64,000 bases of DNA from Pseudomonadota bacterium (GCA_018240785.1 JAFEFC010000037.1:33087-97086); one strand, 5' to 3'; shown: positions 1-9,940, numbered from the stretch's first letter. Notes: a model not told the origin generated them from the sequence alone. A program made the numbers and translations.

Positions 1-1195
1 ACTCGACGCCCGCGGCAGCGGCCGTCGAACGGGCTGCTTCGCCCAGCTCGGCGATACGGCCCGCCGAGTGGCGGTGCGTGCCCGCCAGCGCGTCGACTTC
101 CACGCCCTGCCCCAGCGCCGTCTGCCACAGCAACGCACGCTCGACGGGAGGCGGCACGGCAACGCGCCACTGCGCCACCGCGCCGGCGCTCTCGACGCTG
201 CCATCCACACCCGTGGCCACCAGCACCGCGCCCTGGTAACCGGGAATCGTCGGCACCTGGAAGCGCTCGCCCGGCCCCAGGCGCCGGCACAACACCGGGA
301 TGCAGGCGCGCAACCATAGCCAGTCACCCAAACCAGGTGGCGGGTCGCCGTCGACGAAGGCGGCCCGGCGATCGAGCGCCACGGCCACCTCCGCGGCCGC
401 AGCGCGTGCTTCCGCTGCATGTCCGCTGCGGACGACCAGCACGCGCACGCCCTTGCGTTCGAGCCCCTGGGCGTGACGCTGTGCGGCGGCGACCACCGAT
501 GCCGACAGTGCCGGCAGGCCCGGCGAGTCGAGCTCGACGTTGTCCGGCCTGCCTTCGTGGCCTGCCAGGGCAAGCACCAGGGGCAATGGCACTCGCACGC
601 TGCGCTCGCATAGCAGCCGGTCGTCGGGCAGCAAGTGCAGTGCGCCGTGCCGGTATGCCGGCCCCTCGGCAAGGCGTGCAAGCACATGCGGTTCACCGAC
701 GCGTTCGCAGATGCTCGCCAGCAGCCCCACCGTAGGGCGGGCCTCGCCGACAGGATGCTGCAGCCAGATCAGCGCCCTTGCCGCCATCGGCGACAGCTCG
801 CTGGCGCAGGCAAGTGCGATGGCTGCGGTCTCGGGGAGACTCAGCCGATCGCGGCTGGCAAGCGCGTGCAGGAAGCGGTCCGCCTCCGGCGCCTGCCGTT
901 GCCATGCGGCCAACGCAACGCGCACCGCGTCAGCGCGGCCATGTACCCCGGCAGTCACAGCCTGCGCGAATCGATCGACCGCGCGACCCAGCGCCAACAG
1001 CCAGGCGGCCTCGCTGCCAGGCTCGCGCGCAGCCTCGCTGTCGGCCGGCGCGAGCAACGCGAGGGCGATCTCGGCGAGCGAGGGCAGTTGCGCCACGTCG
1101 CCTCGGCGAGAGCCCGCGGCGGACGATGAGGCGCCGGGCCCGGCCGAACGGTGAAGATCGTCGGGCAGCGGCGGAACCCTTTCGGGATGGTTCAT
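1..1195 (-). CDS. CIS AAA+ ATPase, N-terminal part (cut by window edge)
   Basis: The frame opens at an ATG at 1195 and stays open to base 1, giving about 398 residues without a stop. The visible part is the region before the Walker motifs: a helical segment around residues 115-160 with the pattern LSPMAARALIWLQ..ARPTVGLL, then a segment LLPDDRLLCERSVRVPLPLV. These match the N-terminal winged-helix portion of Pvc15/Afp15-type ATPases of contractile injection systems as I know them. Walker A and B would lie beyond the window. The start overlaps the stop of the upstream gene as ATGA, so the two are coupled. In related systems this ATPase is thought to help assembly or disassembly of the particle. 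The family call is inferred from N-terminal resemblance plus gene order. Confidence 0.72.
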   Translation of the reverse strand, partial: MNHPERVPPLPDDLHRSAGPGASSSAAGSRRGDVAQLPSLAEIALALLAPADSEAAREPGSEAAWLLALGRAVDRFAQAVTAGVHGRADAVRVALAAWQRQAPEADRFLHALASRDRLSLPETAAIALACASELSPMAARALIWLQHPVGEARPTVGLLASICERVGEPHVLARLAEGPAYRHGALHLLPDDRLLCERSVRVPLPLVLALAGHEGRPDNVELDSPGLPALSASVVAAAQRHAQGLERKGVRVLVVRSGHAAEARAAAAEVAVALDRRAAFVDGDPPPGLGDWLWLRACIPVLCRRLGPGERFQVPTIPGYQGAVLVATGVDGSVESAGAVAQWRVAVPPPVERALLWQTALGQGVEVDALAGTHRHSAGRIAELGEAARSTAAAAGVE

Positions 1196-2832
1196 GTTTC
1201 GATGTCGCCATAGTGGAAGTGAACGACCCGGCCCAGCCAGGGCACCCAGCCTGGATCGAGATCGAGCCCCGCGCGCCGCACGCGCAGATCGGTCTGCTCG
1301 ATCGCCATCCAGACATCGGCATGCGTCGCGGTGATCGCCATGTGACCCGGCCGCAGCACCAGATCGGCCACGCCGATACGCGCACGCATCCGCAGCCAGC
1401 GCCGGCAGCCGCCGAGCCAGATTTCCGCGACCGTCCGTTTTTCCTTCGGCTGCAGGCCTGCCGCACCCAGGGCTGACCAGCACTCACTGGCAGGCATGGG
1501 CTCAGGACGATCTGCTGCAGCCATGCCCATCAACCACGCCGGATCATCCTCGGGCACCCGCAGGCGTCGAAGAGCGCAAGCAAGGATGCTCGCAGGCAGC
1601 GCTGCGTCCCGCCACGCGGGGTTTTCCTCGAGCCATTCCGGCAGACGGAGCGACGCCAGCACGCGCAGCAGGAAGAGCAGCCCGGCTGCCGACGTGCGCT
1701 CGGGCGCCGCACCGGTGCCGGACGCGACAGGACGCAGGCGTCCGGGGAGAGCGGCGGGCTCAGTTTGGGTTCCAGCAGGCTCGGCGGCCGCTGGATCCGG
1801 GCTGCCCACCTGCGGATGTACGGTACCCGCAGCATCCGTGGCTGTTGCTTCGCCATGCGCCGCGCGCGAGTCGCTGGGCGGCAGAGAAGCCCCGCGATCG
1901 TCATGACGAGAGCCCAATTCGCGATCCCTGCCGGCGGCCGAAGCCGTCCCTTGCCCACCCCGACGATGCCCTTCATCCGCTGCCCGCCACGTCTCCGCCG
2001 CCGGCCGGCGCACATCTTCGGCCGGCGTGGGCGGGTCGGCGACACCGTCTCGGGCCAACAACATGCGTGAATGCGCGCACGCCTCGAGCAGGCGCAAGCG
2101 GGCGTCCGCAGGCACCATGACTCGCCGCGCCAAGGCCACGGCGCGGCGCCAGGCAGCGGGAAGTGTCGCCCCAGCATCCGGTGCGTGCTCGCCCCGTGCG
2201 TCGCCCGCAGCGTTCGCGCTCCCCGACGAGGCACTCACGCCGTCAAGGGCGTTGGGCCGCGATGGTGCAGGCAGGACTGCCAGGAGCGCTTCAGCATCTT
2301 CCTCGCCCAAAGACGCGACCAGCCGGGCAATGCCGCCATGGGCAACAATCGTGTCCAGCCAGAGCGGCACCGCGACCACCGCCTCAGGCAGATCCACCAG
2401 CGACGTCGCGATCACACGCAAGGCCTCACCGAGCCCAAGCCGCGGATGGTAACCGGGCACCGCAAGCGGCCAGCACCAAGCCGCGGGAGGCGCCCCCCGC
2501 AGCAGGCGCAGGCCGAGCCCCTGGTGCGCATGAAGCGGATCGCAAAAGCGCACCGCGGCTGCGGCGGCGATCTCGTCCTCGGTCGTCACCGCGCTCAGCG
2601 TCAGGATCCGCAGGGACCGGCAATACGCCTCCAGCGCGAGCGCCAGGCTCTGTGGCGTTGACGCGCTGCCGAAGGCCGGCAGGCACAGCCTTCGCACCAG
2701 CACCACCGCGCCGCCGTCGCCTGGCAGGCTCGCCGTGCGCAGCGCATCCTCCAGCAGCCTCCGCGCACGGCGGGCGAGCGCCTCGTCCGGCGCACGCACA
2801 CGGAGCTGGCGGACGGTGCGCTCGGTCGCCAT
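1192..2832 (-). CDS. CIS protein in the tape-measure position
   Basis: 546 residues. The N-terminus (residues 1-55) is a short beta strand, a helix rich in Arg/Leu, then the strand VVLVRRLCLP. Residues about 195-345 are low-complexity and rich in Ala, Gly, Asp and Arg. The C-terminus (about 375-546) is ordered again and ends in WVPWLGRVVHFHYGDIET. A gene directly before the ATPase usually encodes the tape measure (Afp14/Pvc14 type) in eCIS loci, and the N-terminal layout is compatible with that, but I see no diagnostic motif, so the role rests on position. It is coupled to the ATPase by ATGA and starts 3 bases after the upstream stop. Confidence 0.6.
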   Translation of the reverse strand: MATERTVRQLRVRAPDEALARRARRLLEDALRTASLPGDGGAVVLVRRLCLPAFGSASTPQSLALALEAYCRSLRILTLSAVTTEDEIAAAAAVRFCDPLHAHQGLGLRLLRGAPPAAWCWPLAVPGYHPRLGLGEALRVIATSLVDLPEAVVAVPLWLDTIVAHGGIARLVASLGEEDAEALLAVLPAPSRPNALDGVSASSGSANAAGDARGEHAPDAGATLPAAWRRAVALARRVMVPADARLRLLEACAHSRMLLARDGVADPPTPAEDVRRPAAETWRAADEGHRRGGQGTASAAGRDRELGSRHDDRGASLPPSDSRAAHGEATATDAAGTVHPQVGSPDPAAAEPAGTQTEPAALPGRLRPVASGTGAAPERTSAAGLLFLLRVLASLRLPEWLEENPAWRDAALPASILACALRRLRVPEDDPAWLMGMAAADRPEPMPASECWSALGAAGLQPKEKRTVAEIWLGGCRRWLRMRARIGVADLVLRPGHMAITATHADVWMAIEQTDLRVRRAGLDLDPGWVPWLGRVVHFHYGDIET

Positions 2833-2835
2833 CGG

Positions 2836-5800
2836 CTATCTCACGGTGGCACTCTTGACGCGCACCGCGCTCATCGCCACCGGGCTGGCCGCATCGAGGA
2901 ACTGCACGCGCGTCTCTGCCGCCAGCTCGACGCGGTTGCCTTCGACCTGGATCAGCGTGGCCGCCACCTGGACGGAGCCGACGTCATCCACCGTCGCCCG
3001 CGCCACCACGCGGTCGGCCTGATACACCAGCGCCTGCATGCCGATGCGCAGCTTGCCCACTTCGGTGACGCGGATCGGGATGCGCACGCCGGGAATGGCG
3101 GTGACCGGTGCCGGCAGGCGGCCGGACACGATGCGGTTGATCGGCGCATGGCTCGCCAGCAGCAGGCACATGCGCACCACGTCGTTCATCAGGCTCTCGG
3201 CCTCGGCGACTCCGGGCCGCATCTGCCCGAACAGCCAGTCCGTGGCTGCCTGAAGCTGGCGGCGCTCGGCGTAGGCGATCTCGCCCCAGCGCGGCAGGCT
3301 GGCGAGGTTGCGCAGGCGCGGCGCCACGTCGAACTGCGACATGCGCTCGGCCCAGTCCAGCCGGATCGTCGGCAGCACCGACGAGAAACCTTCGTGCAGG
3401 CAGGCGGCGATGCGCGAGACGTCGTCGAACAGTGCCGCGGCCTTCTGTGCCACATCGCCCCGGCCATGCTCGCCGTCGATCAGGTCGCCCAGCGACACCA
3501 CCTGTTCGACCTGCGCGCGCGCGCCCTGCCAGCCGAGGCTGGCGATCAGCGACGGGTCGATCCGCGTCGCCGCTACGCGCAGGTTCTGCACCGCCTGCAA
3601 CTGCTTCGTCTGCAGACGCGCAATGCTGGCGGCGACGCCACTCGCCGGGGCACTGGCCGCGGGTGCGGCCGCCGCCTTCAGCGTCATGATCTGGCTGCGC
3701 AACTGGGCCGACTGCACCGTCTTCACCAGCAGGTCGACACGGTCGAGGCGATCGAGCAGCAAGGGCACACCGGCAAACCAGCGCGCCGGCGCCTCACGTA
3801 CCACCGCCAGCAGGTCGCGCAGCTCGTCGGGCGCACCCTGGTGCTCCATGAGGCATGCAGGCAGTGGCGGCGCGAGCAGGCCTGGGTCGAGCGTGCGCAT
3901 CGGCGTGCTTGCGATCAGGTCAGCCTCGCGCGGACGCTGGTACGCCAGGAAATGCACATGCTGCTGCAGCACCTGCGCGCGGCGGGCGTTGATCGCGGCC
4001 AGCCGGGCTTCCTCCTCGGCGATCAGCGCGCGCGTCACCGACACGTCGTGGCGCGACTCGGCCAGTTCCTCGCCAACCGCCTTGAGGCGGGACTCCAGCG
4101 TCACCGCGCTGGCGCGCAGGCTGTCCAGCACCTTCTGGCTGGCAGCGATGGCATTGCGATAGAGCTTGATGCGCCCCTCGAGCTGGCGCATCAGCGCCAC
4201 CGTGTTGTCGGCCAGGTCTGCGCCGTCGGAGAAGTGCGCCGACTCGTCGATCTTGGTCCGCGACGGCGAGCGCAGCATCAGCGGCAGGCGCCAGCGCTGC
4301 GTCATCAGCTCGCGCAGCGGCAGGCTCCGCCGCATGCCGTTGAGCACCGCCTGCTGCGCCGGATCGTCCGTGTCAGCGTTGGGCAAGGGCCGATCAGGGT
4401 TGTTGATCTCCGCCTCGCTGTCGTAGAACAGGGAGGGATCGCCGCGCACCCCAAAGAAATGCACGCCGTCGAACAGCCCTGCCGGCTCGCCGCCGTCAGC
4501 CGCCTGCAACTCGTCGGCAAGGGCCAGCAGGCTGCGCACCGCGTCATAGCGGGTGGAGGTCGTGTAGTCCTTGGCTTCGGTTGCCTTGGGCGCGGCCAGG
4601 CGTTCGGCGATGCTCGTCGTGCGCACGTCGGCCTTGCCCACCAGCGGCGCCGCATCGGTGATGTCTGACGGCACGAAGCCGCCCACCTTGACGGGCGGCG
4701 CAAACCCGGTGGCCTCGGCGAAGAAGTCCTTCGTGCTGCCACTCGCCAGCTTCAGGTCGACGGCGTCCTGCCGGGGCTGGATCAGCAGCGGCTCGACGAT
4801 CGTCGTCGAGCGCAACTCCATCGTCGGCGCTGCCTGCAGCTCCACGGACTTGTCGAGGGCGGCATTGAAGCTGAAGCCGCGGGCGACCGGCTCGCTCGCA
4901 CCCGCGGCGAGGGTGCGAGCCTGCGTGCTGGCAACGGACTCCTTCTTCAGCTCATCGAAGAAGCCCGCGATCCGCTCGGTCGATGCGACGGCCGTCTCGG
5001 CCTGCGCAATGTTGGCCAGCGCCGGCGACACCGCGAGCCGGGTGGCCGCCGTGGTGCCGAGGATGAGCTGGCGCACGCGGTAGATGTCGGTCTGCACCTT
5101 CACGAAATTGAAATCGACCAGGTCGTCCGCACGATCTGCGCGCGCCTTCAGATAGGCGATGAAACCTTCGAGCCCGAGCTGGAAGAGCTGGTAGCGCTCC
5201 TGCGCCGAGAGTGGCGCCAGCGCTGCTTCGTCATGCAGGCGGGCGAGCGCCTCCACCTGGCCGTTGTTGCCGGCCGAAGTGGGCGCGCGCAGGTCCCGCG
5301 CGGACAGGAACTGCCACACACCGCGCGACGTCGCGCCCCGCGGCAGGCTGCCGGCAAACCACTCGCGGGCGGCCTCCGCGGCATTCGCGCTCGCTGGCGT
5401 CAGCGCACCACATGGCCCGAAGGCCGCGGCGCCGTCGAACAGCGTGAATGCCATGCCGTCGAGGGCGAGCCCGGCCAGGCCAACCGCATCGGGCGCGATT
5501 TCCAGCCGCACCCAGCGTCCGGGCCGCGGCAGGGCCCCGAGCCGGCGGCGGGACACGGTGGCTTCCTGACCCCAGTCGATGCGCGACAGGCCCCAGTAGG
5601 CGCGGTGTTCCCAGGTCCCTCCCGCGCGCCACTGCAGCATCAGTTGCGCCGGCGGGTTGTTCGGATCGACGAACACCCAGCAGTAGAACCGTTCGCCCGC
5701 AGCCACGGTCAGCGTCTGCGCGGCGTTCTCGAAGAAGTGCTGGTGCACGCCGGTCGCGGCCGGCTCCGTGTGTCCGCCGCTGCCCGGCGCGTTCGAGCCG

Positions 5801-7809
5801 TCTGCCGGCAAGACCTCGGAGATCGCTTCGAACGGCGACCACAGGTCGTTTTGCGTCAGCATTTCCCAACGTTCATCGCCGTTCTGCTGCGCGCCGGTCG
5901 GCAGCACGCCGCAGAACCACTTGCGCTGGGTTCCGTCCGGCGCGGCGACGCCGGTCATGCCGAACGCCGCCCGGCCGTCGTGAAGGGTGAAGGCCATACC
6001 GTCGATCGTCGAACCGGCCAGGCCGACGAGCGCTGCCGGAATGGTCAGCCTCACCCACTGCCCGGCGGCGGGAAGGTCGCCCGCGCGCGCGCGGGCGGGC
6101 GTCGCATCGGCGCCCCACGGAATGAGGTTCTCGCCCCAGTAGGCGCGATGTTCCCAGGTGCCGGCGTGCCATTGCAGCATCAGGCTGCGCGGCGGATTGT
6201 CCGGGTCGAGACAGACCCAGGCGAACAGCGTCTCCCCGGCTGCCACGCTGATGGTCTCGGTCGCGGCCTCGAAGAAATGCTGGTGTATGCCTGCCTTGAG
6301 GGTGGAACGATGACCACCGCCTGCCGGCGGCGGACCCCACGGCGCAAGGGATTCCGGCTCCAGCGCTTCGGGATCGTCCGCGATTGCGGGGACCTCCAGC
6401 GTTCTGCCGGAAATGGCACGTGCAAGCAGCGATGCACGGGTGCGCAGGCCCTGGCGGTCGCCCAACCAGCGCGCGCGCACCGCCAGGAAACCGGCCAGCG
6501 TCGTTGCGAATTCGGGATCGATCACCTCGCGGAGCAACAGGCGGGGCTCGAACACCGCCTGCGGCACCGGCACCAGCACCCGGACCCGGCCACCGAGCGC
6601 GGTATCCAGCGGTGCCAGCGCAGCGGCCTCCGCAAGCGCGGCGTCGAGCTGCTCGACGGGCACCGGTGCGGCGTCCAGCTCGAAGCTTCCGGCAAAGAAG
6701 CCGCTGCGCAGGGTGGTCAGATCCACCACATTGGCAGGCAGCAGCCCGAACGGCGGCAGGCGGCTGAACCCTGCCGCCAGCGCCGCCGGGGCCGGCGCGG
6801 GTTCGCCCGCCGCAGCAACCTGCTCGGCCAGTTGTTCGAGCTGGGCCTGCCACAGGCCGGGCAGGCGCCAGTGCGCGACAAGACCTTCTGCCCCGCCGCC
6901 GATTCGATCGTAGCGACCGCGGCCGGCCGCCCGCACCACGCTGGCACGATCGAGGAAAAGCGGATTCCACGTCGCGTCGCAACACACCAGCCCGACCGCA
7001 ACGCCATACGCCTCCCAGGGCAAGGCGTCATCGGCACCGAGCCTGCGTTCGGCATCGAACACCTGCCAGGCGAGCAGGTTGCGCCAGCGCGTGGGCGCCG
7101 CGGCAAGCACCACATCCAGCGCGAACGCGTCGAGCTCGGTCGGCCAGGCGTACCACAGCAGGCGCACCGCGTCGCCGATACGCCAGTCCTCGAAGGAGGT
7201 GACGTTGCCGGAGCCGCATCCGTCCAGCCCACAGGGGTCCGTCGCATCGAACTCGCCGATGCGATCCGCCGCCACCGGTTGCAGCACCAGCACGCCGACA
7301 TGCGGGATGGCGTCCGGGCGCTGCGCGACGAGGTCGCCAAGGCGAGGGCCGATTGCCTTCGCACGCAGGACCGAACCACCGCCGCTGCCGCCCTCGCCCT
7401 CACTTCCACCACCGCTGCCCCCGGTGGGAGCGAACGCCGATGGATCGCCGACGACGGAAAGACCGGCCAGCGCAAATTCGACGGCCTGCGGCACCCGCAC
7501 GTCGTCGCCGTCGAAGGCGAGTCCGCTGCCCTGCATGAGCGCGATGCGGGCATCGGCGAGCCCGGTGCTGCCACCCAGCAGGACGGCCTCCAACCCGCGC
7601 ACGACGCCCGCGGTGAAGGATCGTCCGCGCAGCGCCACATGGGCGGCGGCCCAGGCCTGCCGGCCCTGCAGCGTCGGCCCCGTCAACGTTCGACCGGCAA
7701 ACAGGTTGGGGCGTCGCAGCCACCAGCGCGATACGTCCGCCGCATTTTCCGGAGCGAGGTGCACCACCTGTTCGCCCCGCAGTGAACCCTTGATCGGTGT
7801 GATGCTCAC
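2836..7809 (-). CDS. Giant CIS-associated protein with twin repeats and coiled coil
   Basis: 1657 residues, the longest gene here. Residues about 34-107 carry a module shared with the two genes before it: NLFAGRTLT, then GVVRGLEA, then a VRVP strand. A glycine-serine linker (GGSGGGS, SEGEG, GGSGGGS) follows at about 128-146. Two copies of one roughly 155-residue beta-rich domain lie at about 505-660 and 685-840; both contain HQHFFE, a WVxxDPxNPP motif, LMLQW, WEHRAYWG, WVRL and DGMAFTL. That signature resembles jelly-roll domains I associate with large secreted bacterial proteins. A coiled coil spans about 1205-1290. Its place among the accessory genes suggests a fibre, adhesin or scaffold; tape-measure function cannot be excluded. 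No catalytic motif is seen. Start: ATG at 7809, 55 bases after the preceding stop. Confidence 0.75.
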   Translation of the reverse strand: MSITPIKGSLRGEQVVHLAPENAADVSRWWLRRPNLFAGRTLTGPTLQGRQAWAAAHVALRGRSFTAGVVRGLEAVLLGGSTGLADARIALMQGSGLAFDGDDVRVPQAVEFALAGLSVVGDPSAFAPTGGSGGGSEGEGGSGGGSVLRAKAIGPRLGDLVAQRPDAIPHVGVLVLQPVAADRIGEFDATDPCGLDGCGSGNVTSFEDWRIGDAVRLLWYAWPTELDAFALDVVLAAAPTRWRNLLAWQVFDAERRLGADDALPWEAYGVAVGLVCCDATWNPLFLDRASVVRAAGRGRYDRIGGGAEGLVAHWRLPGLWQAQLEQLAEQVAAAGEPAPAPAALAAGFSRLPPFGLLPANVVDLTTLRSGFFAGSFELDAAPVPVEQLDAALAEAAALAPLDTALGGRVRVLVPVPQAVFEPRLLLREVIDPEFATTLAGFLAVRARWLGDRQGLRTRASLLARAISGRTLEVPAIADDPEALEPESLAPWGPPPAGGGHRSTLKAGIHQHFFEAATETISVAAGETLFAWVCLDPDNPPRSLMLQWHAGTWEHRAYWGENLIPWGADATPARARAGDLPAAGQWVRLTIPAALVGLAGSTIDGMAFTLHDGRAAFGMTGVAAPDGTQRKWFCGVLPTGAQQNGDERWEMLTQNDLWSPFEAISEVLPADGSNAPGSGGHTEPAATGVHQHFFENAAQTLTVAAGERFYCWVFVDPNNPPAQLMLQWRAGGTWEHRAYWGLSRIDWGQEATVSRRRLGALPRPGRWVRLEIAPDAVGLAGLALDGMAFTLFDGAAAFGPCGALTPASANAAEAAREWFAGSLPRGATSRGVWQFLSARDLRAPTSAGNNGQVEALARLHDEAALAPLSAQERYQLFQLGLEGFIAYLKARADRADDLVDFNFVKVQTDIYRVRQLILGTTAATRLAVSPALANIAQAETAVASTERIAGFFDELKKESVASTQARTLAAGASEPVARGFSFNAALDKSVELQAAPTMELRSTTIVEPLLIQPRQDAVDLKLASGSTKDFFAEATGFAPPVKVGGFVPSDITDAAPLVGKADVRTTSIAERLAAPKATEAKDYTTSTRYDAVRSLLALADELQAADGGEPAGLFDGVHFFGVRGDPSLFYDSEAEINNPDRPLPNADTDDPAQQAVLNGMRRSLPLRELMTQRWRLPLMLRSPSRTKIDESAHFSDGADLADNTVALMRQLEGRIKLYRNAIAASQKVLDSLRASAVTLESRLKAVGEELAESRHDVSVTRALIAEEEARLAAINARRAQVLQQHVHFLAYQRPREADLIASTPMRTLDPGLLAPPLPACLMEHQGAPDELRDLLAVVREAPARWFAGVPLLLDRLDRVDLLVKTVQSAQLRSQIMTLKAAAAPAASAPASGVAASIARLQTKQLQAVQNLRVAATRIDPSLIASLGWQGARAQVEQVVSLGDLIDGEHGRGDVAQKAAALFDDVSRIAACLHEGFSSVLPTIRLDWAERMSQFDVAPRLRNLASLPRWGEIAYAERRQLQAATDWLFGQMRPGVAEAESLMNDVVRMCLLLASHAPINRIVSGRLPAPVTAIPGVRIPIRVTEVGKLRIGMQALVYQADRVVARATVDDVGSVQVAATLIQVEGNRVELAAETRVQFLDAASPVAMSAVRVKSATVR

Positions 7810-7864
7810 GCGACACCTCCGTCAATCATCAAGCCGCCAGCGGCGCAGCGCCGCCCGCCCGCCT

Positions 7865-9940
7865 TCACTTCCCACCCGCGCCACCAGCCGGCTTGCGGCG
7901 CCTGCCCGATGGGGACGTCGAAGCCGGCTCGCCAGGCCCGGTTTCGGCAGGCGCCTTGCGGCGGCGTGCCGCCGCCTCGCCTGTGGCGGCCGCCGTGGCC
8001 GCCGTGGCCGCCGTGGCCGCCGTGGCCGCCGTGGCCGCCGTGGTCGTCGTGGTCGTCGTGGTCGTCCTGGTCGTCCGGGCGGTCGGCTTCGCCCCCGCAT
8101 CGGCGCCCGGCGCGGGGGCCGATGCACGCGGCCTCACGGTCGCGCCGGCAACAACCGTCGTCGGCCGCACCACCTCCGGGCTGAGCAGCTTGTTGGCCAG
8201 CGGCGCCAGCTCGGTTCGTGTCGCCGTGGCAGCGGCGAGATCCGCGCTGCGCCATTCCCCGCCATCGGCAATGGTCTGCAAGGCAGCCTTGCTCGGTGCA
8301 GTGTCCACCGTCGCCGTTTCCAGTTTCACCAGGCCATCGCCAACCCCGGGCGCGGACAGGTCCGCGGCCACCTTCAGCACCGTGGCGCGATCGATGGTCT
8401 CGGCCTTCGACAGTTCCGAAAGCGCAGCCGCAGTCAGCGTGGGCGAATCGGCAAAGCGCGGGCTGGCGAGCAGACTGCTCGCCTCGCTCACTGCAAGCGG
8501 CGTGGCCCGCTCCAGCACACGATTCAAGGGCACATCCAGGCCAATGCCCTGCAGCCGGTTGAGCACCAGCGCGGGCGCGACCTCCGCCGCCGCCAGCCGC
8601 ACCGCCTCGCCCGCCAGCGCGTCGCGGTAGGCCAGGTTGCGCCGGCGCACGAACCACAGGTCGGGCAAGGCCGCCAGCCGCGCCCACTCGGCAGTGGAGG
8701 GATCGACCGGCACGGGGGTCACGGCCACGCCCGGAATGCGCAGCCGCTGCAGGATCTCCAGCGGTTTGCGCGCTGCCACCAGGTTGAGCGCGGCCGGCCG
8801 CAGCGTCAGGGTCCGCGTCGTGAGGCGGCCGCTGACGACCCGCCACTCGTTGCGCGGCACTGGTGCCAGGATCAGCACCGAGCAGGCTTCCAGCGTGTCG
8901 CTGTCGGCCTCGAGATCGAGCGGCGGCAGCGAAAGCGACTCCTCCACCAGCGCCGGCAGCTCGTCTTCGGGAATGATGGAAAAATCCACCGCCACTTCCG
9001 GCGGGAAGTAGCGCTGGGTGAAATCGCGCGTGTCGATGATTCCCGGTGGCAGCGGCCCGGCGGACGGCAGCGCCGAGAATTGTTCCCGCGCGGCAAAGCT
9101 CTTGCCGCCGTTGGCATTCAGCACATCGGCCAGATGCACCTGATGCTGCATCAGGTGCGCCAGGCGCAAGGCGCGCGGCGCGTGCCCCAGCCCCGGCAGG
9201 TCGGCGCGATCGGCGCCAAGCTCGCGGCGCACCATCGCCACGTCGATCCAAGCCACCACGTTGTTCTGCAGCGCCACCATGGCGACCGGCAGCACGTTCG
9301 ACGACAGCGCCCGCATGCCCCCCGCGGCGAAGATCGTCGCCGCCGCACGGCCGCGCCGCGCCTGCAGATCGTCCGCGGCGCCGTCGTCATTCCACGGCAC
9401 GAGCACGATCGCGGTCGCCTCGATGATGTCGCCATCCTCGACGGTGCGCGGCCCGGTGATGGAGGTCGGATAGGCGCCGATCGGACCCGCGGTGAATTCG
9501 ACCGGCCGCAGCGCCAGCACGAACAGGCCGGTACGGCTGCGCAATGGCGGATGGGCGATGCGACCCAGCCCGAAGCGTGCCGACAGTTGCTCGGCGTGCG
9601 GGATGTCGGCCAACCTCACCTCGACATCGCGCGGCAGCAGCACCAGTTCGCCTGCCGGCGTCACGCCATGACCGGCGCTTACCAGCAGCCGATCACCGCC
9701 GCCGCCCGCTTCGACGTCCAGCCCGGCGGCGACCCCACTGCCGGCCGCCTGGCCGAGATCGGCCTCGCGGGTGAGGATGTATTGCTGGTCGCGGATCAGA
9801 TCGCGTGCGGCAAGAAAGCGGCCGTCGAAGTAGCGCGGACGTTCGCGGCGCGGATCCTCGATCAGCGCACCCGCGGTACGCAGGGCCGCAACTTCCGCTG
9901 CGCTCAGGCTTGCCCTGCCGAGCCCCTTGGTCAGATCCAT
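7865..9940 (-). CDS. CIS-associated protein with shared N-terminal module and Thr/Ala repeat tail
   Basis: 691 residues. I place the start at ATG 9940, which follows GGGGAG by about 10 bases; a frame-compatible ATG lies seven codons upstream. Residues 36-105 hold the module found in the neighbours: RYFDGRFL, an RDQQY helix, SGVAAGLDV, then a GELVLLP strand. The middle is ordered and of unknown fold. Residues about 620-652 are a Thr-rich run followed by Ala-Ala-Thr repeats, and the last 35 residues are basic (RRRK twice). In eCIS and phage-like clusters, proteins with this N-terminal motif are usually unannotated. A structural or surface role is inferred from position between baseplate genes and the giant protein. 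Confidence 0.72.
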   Translation of the reverse strand: MDLTKGLGRASLSAAEVAALRTAGALIEDPRRERPRYFDGRFLAARDLIRDQQYILTREADLGQAAGSGVAAGLDVEAGGGGDRLLVSAGHGVTPAGELVLLPRDVEVRLADIPHAEQLSARFGLGRIAHPPLRSRTGLFVLALRPVEFTAGPIGAYPTSITGPRTVEDGDIIEATAIVLVPWNDDGAADDLQARRGRAAATIFAAGGMRALSSNVLPVAMVALQNNVVAWIDVAMVRRELGADRADLPGLGHAPRALRLAHLMQHQVHLADVLNANGGKSFAAREQFSALPSAGPLPPGIIDTRDFTQRYFPPEVAVDFSIIPEDELPALVEESLSLPPLDLEADSDTLEACSVLILAPVPRNEWRVVSGRLTTRTLTLRPAALNLVAARKPLEILQRLRIPGVAVTPVPVDPSTAEWARLAALPDLWFVRRRNLAYRDALAGEAVRLAAAEVAPALVLNRLQGIGLDVPLNRVLERATPLAVSEASSLLASPRFADSPTLTAAALSELSKAETIDRATVLKVAADLSAPGVGDGLVKLETATVDTAPSKAALQTIADGGEWRSADLAAATATRTELAPLANKLLSPEVVRPTTVVAGATVRPRASAPAPGADAGAKPTARTTRTTTTTTTTTAATAATAATAATAATAAATGEAAARRRKAPAETGPGEPASTSPSGRRRKPAGGAGGK
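7989..8078. repeat. 9-bp minisatellite inside the 691-residue gene
   Basis: Ten near-perfect 9-base units in a row: six of gccgccgtg (7989-8042) and four of the gtcgtcgtg type, the last two each with a changed base (8043-8078). Read on the minus strand they encode Ala-Ala-Thr and Thr-Thr-Thr. Because the unit is a multiple of three, slippage would change protein length without breaking the frame. Confidence 0.9.

Noticed and set aside
7989-8078. Tandem 9-base repeats as a possible CRISPR array
   Set aside because: The units are contiguous without spacers, lie inside a coding frame and have no cas genes nearby.
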